DNA of 17,887 nucleotides, from NCBI GenBank assembly GCA_001275005.1, contig JWZX01001968.1:1-17887 (forward strand), read 5' to 3'. How positions within the stretch are numbered: position 1 is the stretch's first letter; each line of letters begins with the position of its first letter. The notes below the pieces were generated by a model. The model ran no database searches, had not been told where the DNA came from, and saw nothing but the letters and a program-made list of their open reading frames with translations. Shown here in pieces: positions 14,729 to 17,887 of this stretch. The translations under genes and the position numbers were made by a program. The stretch is from Chrysochromulina tobinii. Taxonomy: Eukaryota > Haptophyta > Prymnesiales > Chrysochromulinaceae.

Positions 14729-17359
14729 TCAGGCAATGTACTTGCGATGGGCGCCGAGGAAGGCGTCGCGGAAGGTGGCTGTGAGCCCGGTCGCCTCAAG
14801 CAGCGGCAGCCCGTAGGCGGCGAGGCGCACATTGTGCAGCGCGTCGAAGGACGTCGCCACGCCATTCACGATCGGCATCGTGCCGTGAGAGAGCACCGGC
14901 GAGTGCAAGCCCGGCTTGGTCGCCGTGCCGATCTTCGTGATGTGCGTGGCGCGCACCGCAGCACTCACTGAGACGGACTCATAGACGATCTCGCCGACGG
15001 CGATGTCCTTGGCCTGCTTGAGGTCGGTGCAGCACGCGGCGCCGACGGGCACGTGGTGAGTGGGCGTCAGCGTCAGGTTCCGGTCCGACGCCGTCGTGAG
15101 CACCACGAAGGTCATTCCCTGCGCGTCCGCATCGGCGAGCGAGAGGGTCGAGACGGTGTCGGTGGTGAGGGTGCCGTCGGCGCGGGCGGCGACGATGGCG
15201 TCGCCCGCACGGAGCGCATCGAGGCGGCGCGGCGTGCCGTCAGCCATCGTGATGAGCGCCTCGCTCGGGAAGCACGGGTTGCCGACGTCGGCGTCGGCTG
15301 CGGCCGCCGCCGGCGGGTTGGCGGTGGCCGTGGGTGCACTCGTCACCGTGGGTGCACTCGTCACGGTGGGTGCACTCGTTACGGCGAGGCTGCCGCCCGT
15401 GCTCTCGATAGCCAGCGAAGCAGGTGCACTGCCATCCGAGGGCGTCGTGAGTTCGGTTACGATCGCCGACTGCAGCTCCGCCGCGCTCGTGAAGCTATTG
15501 GCCGTCATCTGAATAATCGTCGCCGTCGATGCGTCCGTCGTGAAGGTGAACTCGATGTTGACGCTCGCCGCGGTGATGGTCACAGTGGAGCCTGCGGGAG
15601 CGCCGTTGGGGAAGCCGAACGCACGCGCGGCTGCCTGCAGCAGCGCAGCGCACTCGGCAGTGCTGAAGTCCTCTGAGTTGCCTGCAGCCGTGAAGGAGAC
15701 GACGACTTCGAAGATTGGGCCCCACTCGCGCGGGCCGCAGTCGGTGCAGTCGGAGCCGTAGGCACAAATACTCCATTCAGAGCCGGGGCCGCCGTCATCG
15801 CACCAGCCGTCTTCGGAACTGTAACACGTGTTAGTACAGCCCGGACCGGAGGGTTGCTTTGGAGGCGATGGCGGTGGCGGTGGTCGCTTTGGAGGCGATG
15901 GCGGTGGCGGTGGTTGCTTTGGAGGCGATGGTGGCAACAATGGGCGCTGGCCGCAGTCGGTGCAGTCGGTGCCGTAGGCACAAATACTCCATTCGGAGCC
16001 GGGGCCGCCGTCATCGCAATCGCCGTCGAAACCAAAACACGTGTAGGTGCAGCCCGGACCGGAGGGTTGCTTTGGAGGCGATGGCGGTGGATTTGGAGGC
16101 GATGGTGGCGGTGGCGATGTCGCATCCGGGCTGCAATTATATGGCGTCATGCACCACCATGAATAGCAAACTGAGTTGGACACCCACATCTGGCAGGAAG
16201 ACAAAGTTCTATCACCATCACCAACGCAACTATACGAAGTACGTGTGCAAGGCTGATTTGGATCAACAACCACTGGTCGCTCTGGAGGCTGTGGCGGTGG
16301 CGGTGGTTGCTTTGGAGGCGATGGTGGCAAGAATGGGCGCAGGCCGCAGTCGGTGCAGTCGGAGCCGTAGGCACAAAAACTCCCTTCGGAGCCGGGGCCG
16401 CCGTCATCGCACCAGCCGTCGGAGGCGCCAAAGCAAGTCTCGCTGCACACGCTCGCCTGCGCGAAGCCCCCCATCGTGAGCAGCACCACCGCCGTCATCA
16501 GCGTCCGAAGGCTCTTGGGCGGCACCATTCTCTGAAAAGCGCTTTGCTTCGAGAGAGGCCGGCACTCGGACTTGGGCACGCCGCAGTACCCGACGACGCT
16601 CTTCTGGATAGCCCCTGCGATCGCCCGCATGTACGGCGCCGCGCTTACCCTCGGTGTCCACACGGAACCAAATAGGCACCTGCGGGTGGCCACCCGAATC
16701 AGGCTCAGGTACAGGCAGATGGTGGTCACGGCAAGGAGGATGCCGGTGCCGGAGCAAATGGCACCCCTAAAGTCGGCGATGACGGTGAGCGCGCCGAAGC
16801 ACATGCCACCAACGGCGGCGACGGTGGGGAGGTCGCGGTTGAGCTCCTTGGCGAGGGAAGAGTCGTGGTGGCCCTTCATGACCATCGGCTGGTCGCGCAG
16901 CCGCTTCGCCACCTCCTTGGCCGACGAGCCGGAGACCTCGATCCACGTCTTGGAGAAGAGCGCGCATGCAACCAGGATGAGCATCAGGTAGAAGACGGCG
17001 TGGATCGGGTCAGCGACGACCTCGGCGATCGAGTTGGGCGGGGACAGGTAGTAGGCATGGCCACCGACGGGCGCGTGGCCGCTCGGGCCCGCCATCTCGT
17101 CGTTGTCGGAGGAGAACTCCGAGCTGGGACTGCCGTCGATGCTCTCGTTGTTATCGTTGTCGGAGGAGAACACGCTCGTGTCCAAACAGAAGAAGGACCC
17201 TGGCGAGGGCGAAGTTGCGCCAAGGAAAGGCTGACAGCTTCCACGCAGGGGCACCTTATCCCCGTCCAAGGGTGTCGAGGTCGCGCTCTCGGCGCACGTG
17301 CCCAGGGAGACGGCGACGAGCGGAAAGAAAAGCGGGAAGCCCCCGATCGCTACAGACAT
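14729..17359 (-). CDS. Composite secreted protein: Sec61-alpha fragment, Cys/Pro-rich repeats, C-terminal hedgehog-type Hint domain
   Basis: An 876-residue intronless frame. Residues 1-25 ([20 protein letters not shown]) are a signal peptide shared with the left-hand gene. Residues about 97-217 match Sec61 alpha TM8-TM10. At residue 278 a second Met starts another good signal peptide ([20 protein letters not shown], cleavage AQA|SV). Three DDGGPGSE Cys modules separated by [10 protein letters not shown] linkers follow, with a different Cys-rich module between the first two. Then come a beta-rich domain, a TVTSAP repeat linker and a Hint domain from Cys696. The functional gene may really start at 16528 (599 residues), with everything upstream being acquired. 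The frame is also open from an ATG at 17722, but that part is broken by a 17-bp indel relative to the left copy, so I did not use it. Likely exported and self-processing; partner unknown. Confidence 0.75.
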   Translation of the reverse strand: MSVAIGGFPLFFPLVAVSLGTCAESATSTPLDGDKVPLRGSCQPFLGATSPSPGSFFCLDTSVFSSDNDNNESIDGSPSSEFSSDNDEMAGPSGHAPVGGHAYYLSPPNSIAEVVADPIHAVFYLMLILVACALFSKTWIEVSGSSAKEVAKRLRDQPMVMKGHHDSSLAKELNRDLPTVAAVGGMCFGALTVIADFRGAICSGTGILLAVTTICLYLSLIRVATRRCLFGSVWTPRVSAAPYMRAIAGAIQKSVVGYCGVPKSECRPLSKQSAFQRMVPPKSLRTLMTAVVLLTMGGFAQASVCSETCFGASDGWCDDGGPGSEGSFCAYGSDCTDCGLRPFLPPSPPKQPPPPPQPPERPVVVDPNQPCTRTSYSCVGDGDRTLSSCQMWVSNSVCYSWWCMTPYNCSPDATSPPPPSPPNPPPSPPKQPSGPGCTYTCFGFDGDCDDGGPGSEWSICAYGTDCTDCGQRPLLPPSPPKQPPPPPSPPKRPPPPPSPPKQPSGPGCTNTCYSSEDGWCDDGGPGSEWSICAYGSDCTDCGPREWGPIFEVVVSFTAAGNSEDFSTAECAALLQAAARAFGFPNGAPAGSTVTITAASVNIEFTFTTDASTATIIQMTANSFTSAAELQSAIVTELTTPSDGSAPASLAIESTGGSLAVTSAPTVTSAPTVTSAPTATANPPAAAAADADVGNPCFPSEALITMADGTPRRLDALRAGDAIVAARADGTLTTDTVSTLSLADADAQGMTFVVLTTASDRNLTLTPTHHVPVGAACCTDLKQAKDIAVGEIVYESVSVSAAVRATHITKIGTATKPGLHSPVLSHGTMPIVNGVATSFDALHNVRLAAYGLPLLEATGLTATFRDAFLGAHRKYIA
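14732..15274 (-). other. Hedgehog-type Hint autoprocessing domain
   Basis: The last 181 residues begin [10 protein letters not shown] with the catalytic-position Cys (residue 696 from the 17359 start). They include [24 protein letters not shown] (Thr and His of the T-x-x-H block), [13 protein letters not shown] and [22 protein letters not shown], the order of the hedgehog Hog domain. Hog domains cleave before the Cys through a thioester. The usual SCY after the last strand reads TSFD here, so the second Cys is absent. Confidence 0.82.
15330..15383. repeat. 18-bp tandem repeat, three copies, coding for the Thr/Pro linker
   Basis: Units at 15330, 15348 and 15366 (gtgggtgcactcgtcac plus one base) encode TSAPTV on the minus strand. 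The linker, probably O-glycosylated, joins the beta-rich domain to the Hint domain. Confidence 0.9.
15728..16453 (-). other. Cys-rich DDGGPGSE modules with proline-rich linkers
   Basis: Three modules lie at 16453-16337, 16051-15944 and 15838-15728, each about 36-39 residues with the pattern C-x3-[11 protein letters not shown]-x-YG(T/S)DCTDCG-x-R. Six Cys per module suggest three disulfides. They are joined by [10 protein letters not shown]-type linkers whose DNA is itself repetitive (tttggaggcgatgg units). Similar modules occur in many algal extracellular proteins; ligand binding is not known. Confidence 0.8.
16133..16249 (-). other. Distinct six-Cys module in an AT-richer patch
   Basis: Between the first and second DDGGPGSE modules lies a different 39-residue segment with spacing C-x6-C-x10-C-x8-C-x4-C-x5-C and aromatic residues (CYSWWC). 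Its codons (AGA, ACT, TTG, TCT, AAT) are much less GC-rich than the rest of the gene. I do not recognise the fold. Confidence 0.6.
16709..17071 (-). pseudogene. Sec61 alpha fragment (TM8 to TM10) captured in the Hint gene frame
   Basis: The minus strand encodes [12 protein letters not shown], then [53 protein letters not shown] and [10 protein letters not shown]-like sequence (here [10 protein letters not shown]). This is the near-invariant C-terminal quarter of eukaryotic Sec61 alpha, the translocon channel subunit: TM8, the ribosome-contacting loop 8/9, TM9 and TM10. The other seven TM segments are missing. Normally fixed residues have changed ([19 protein letters not shown] at the end), suggesting relaxed constraint. 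There is no intron in the fragment and the frame is open, so it is a fusion rather than a broken gene. It may be translated as part of the ORF or lie in a 5' leader. Confidence 0.88.
17100..17171. repeat. 18-bp direct repeat at the Sec61/duplication junction
   Basis: tcgttgtcggaggagaac occurs at 17100-17117 and 17154-17171, 54 bp apart, encoding (E/V)FSSDND twice. The left copy of the gene lacks the second unit, so it arose at or near the breakpoint where the Sec61 piece begins. Confidence 0.85.
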
Positions 17360-17887
17360 CGCAGCAGTCCGAATGGTCGTAGAGGGACGTGACCACGTAC
17401 GTACTCGCTGTGGGTTGAACACGGGCGACGGAGAGTTCCAAAGAAGGTCTGGGGATGCCGCCGATGAGGTTACTTGTACTTGCGATGGCTGCGTGCAGGC
17501 ACGAGGAACGTGTCTTAGCTGGGGCACGGGCGTTGGAGCTGGAGCGGGCTGCGAGTGTGGCAGGCGGTGACGTGTGTGTGGTGTGTGGTGTGTAGATGAA
17601 GGTGTAGCAGAGGCGCTGGGGATGCAGAGCCCAAGCCACGATGAAGCAGTGGGTGAGGAGTGAGCGGGCAGAGAATACACCCAGGGGGGAGGCGCGGCGA
17701 GAAGTGCAGGAGGAGGGATCATGCCGCGACGATGCCGCGGTGGTACTTGTTGCGGCGGTCATGGCATGGATGATTAGGCCGGAGCCGACGGCGCTGCATT
17801 CGATGGTGAGCGGGACGAGCAGTTCGCCGACGGGGCCGCAGCCTCGAGGACGACCGCGCCCGGCTCACAGGCACAGGCTTCACAGGC
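17122..17887. repeat. Segmental duplication, right copy (partner 439-1187)
   Basis: Aligned partner of the left block. It carries a 17-bp insertion around 17600-17620 relative to the left copy and continues past the window edge. Confidence 0.9.
17360..17887 (-). promoter_or_regulatory. Conserved 5' flank of the right (Hint) gene
   Basis: Counterpart of 677-1187, upstream of the minus-strand ATG at 17359. An ATG at 17722 is in frame with the gene, but the protein it would add differs completely from what the left copy would encode after the indel, so this is more likely leader or promoter. The possible exon noted at 832-1163 has its equivalent ending near 17863 here. Confidence 0.4.

Noticed and set aside
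16709-17071. Functional Sec61 alpha gene
   Set aside because: Only the last quarter of the protein is present, followed by unrelated sequence, and invariant positions are changed.
17360-17722. Extending the Hint ORF to the in-frame ATG at 17722
   Set aside because: The 121 added residues are Ser/Thr/Pro/Arg-rich, and the left copy cannot encode them in the same frame because of the 17-bp indel; a good signal peptide starts at 17359.

Overview
This window looks like nuclear DNA from a GC-rich unicellular eukaryote, most likely an alga. The evidence is a secreted protein with proline-rich linkers, repeated Cys/Asp 'DDGGPGSE' modules and a C-terminal hedgehog-type Hint domain, a fragment of eukaryotic Sec61 alpha, and a complete non-LTR (LINE) retrotransposon. 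Haptophyte, prasinophyte or a similar lineage would all fit; I cannot fix it from sequence alone. No tRNA, rRNA, CRISPR array or bacterial operon was seen.

Layout. (1) Positions 1-676, minus strand: the 5' part of a gene for a secreted proline-rich protein that runs off the left edge. Its start region plus about 510 bp upstream (439-1187) recurs at the right edge (17122-17887), so two related genes lie head to tail on the minus strand. (2) 1188-4063: GC-rich, repeat-laden spacer with one doubtful ORF (2610-3656) and several tandem repeats, including a 33-bp minisatellite. (3) 4081-14344: a LINE element of about 10.26 kb, flanked by a 14-17 bp target-site duplication, ending in (TTAC)6 and carrying one uninterrupted 3357-codon ORF. 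(4) 14359-14728: short spacer with a perfect 20-bp palindrome. (5) 14729-17359, minus strand: an intronless composite ORF made of an N-terminal signal-peptide segment shared with the left-hand gene, a piece of Sec61 alpha (TM8-TM10), a second internal signal peptide, Cys-rich modules separated by Pro-rich linkers, a beta-rich domain, a Thr/Pro linker and a Hint domain.

The LINE polyprotein reads: coiled-coil Gag-like region, long linker, APE-type endonuclease, reverse transcriptase, RNase H, about 630 residues of unknown function, then a chromodomain-like segment. A chromodomain on a non-LTR retrotransposon would be unusual and could bias where the element inserts. Intact frame, clean target-site duplication and intact tail suggest a recent insertion. 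Removing it puts the two related genes about 6.4 kb apart.

The other notable object is the right-hand gene, where a Sec61 alpha fragment is spliced in frame into a secreted Hint protein. The duplicated start regions differ more inside the reading frame (20/238 positions, mostly nonsynonymous) than upstream of it (about 17/511), which argues that the upstream block is the more constrained part.
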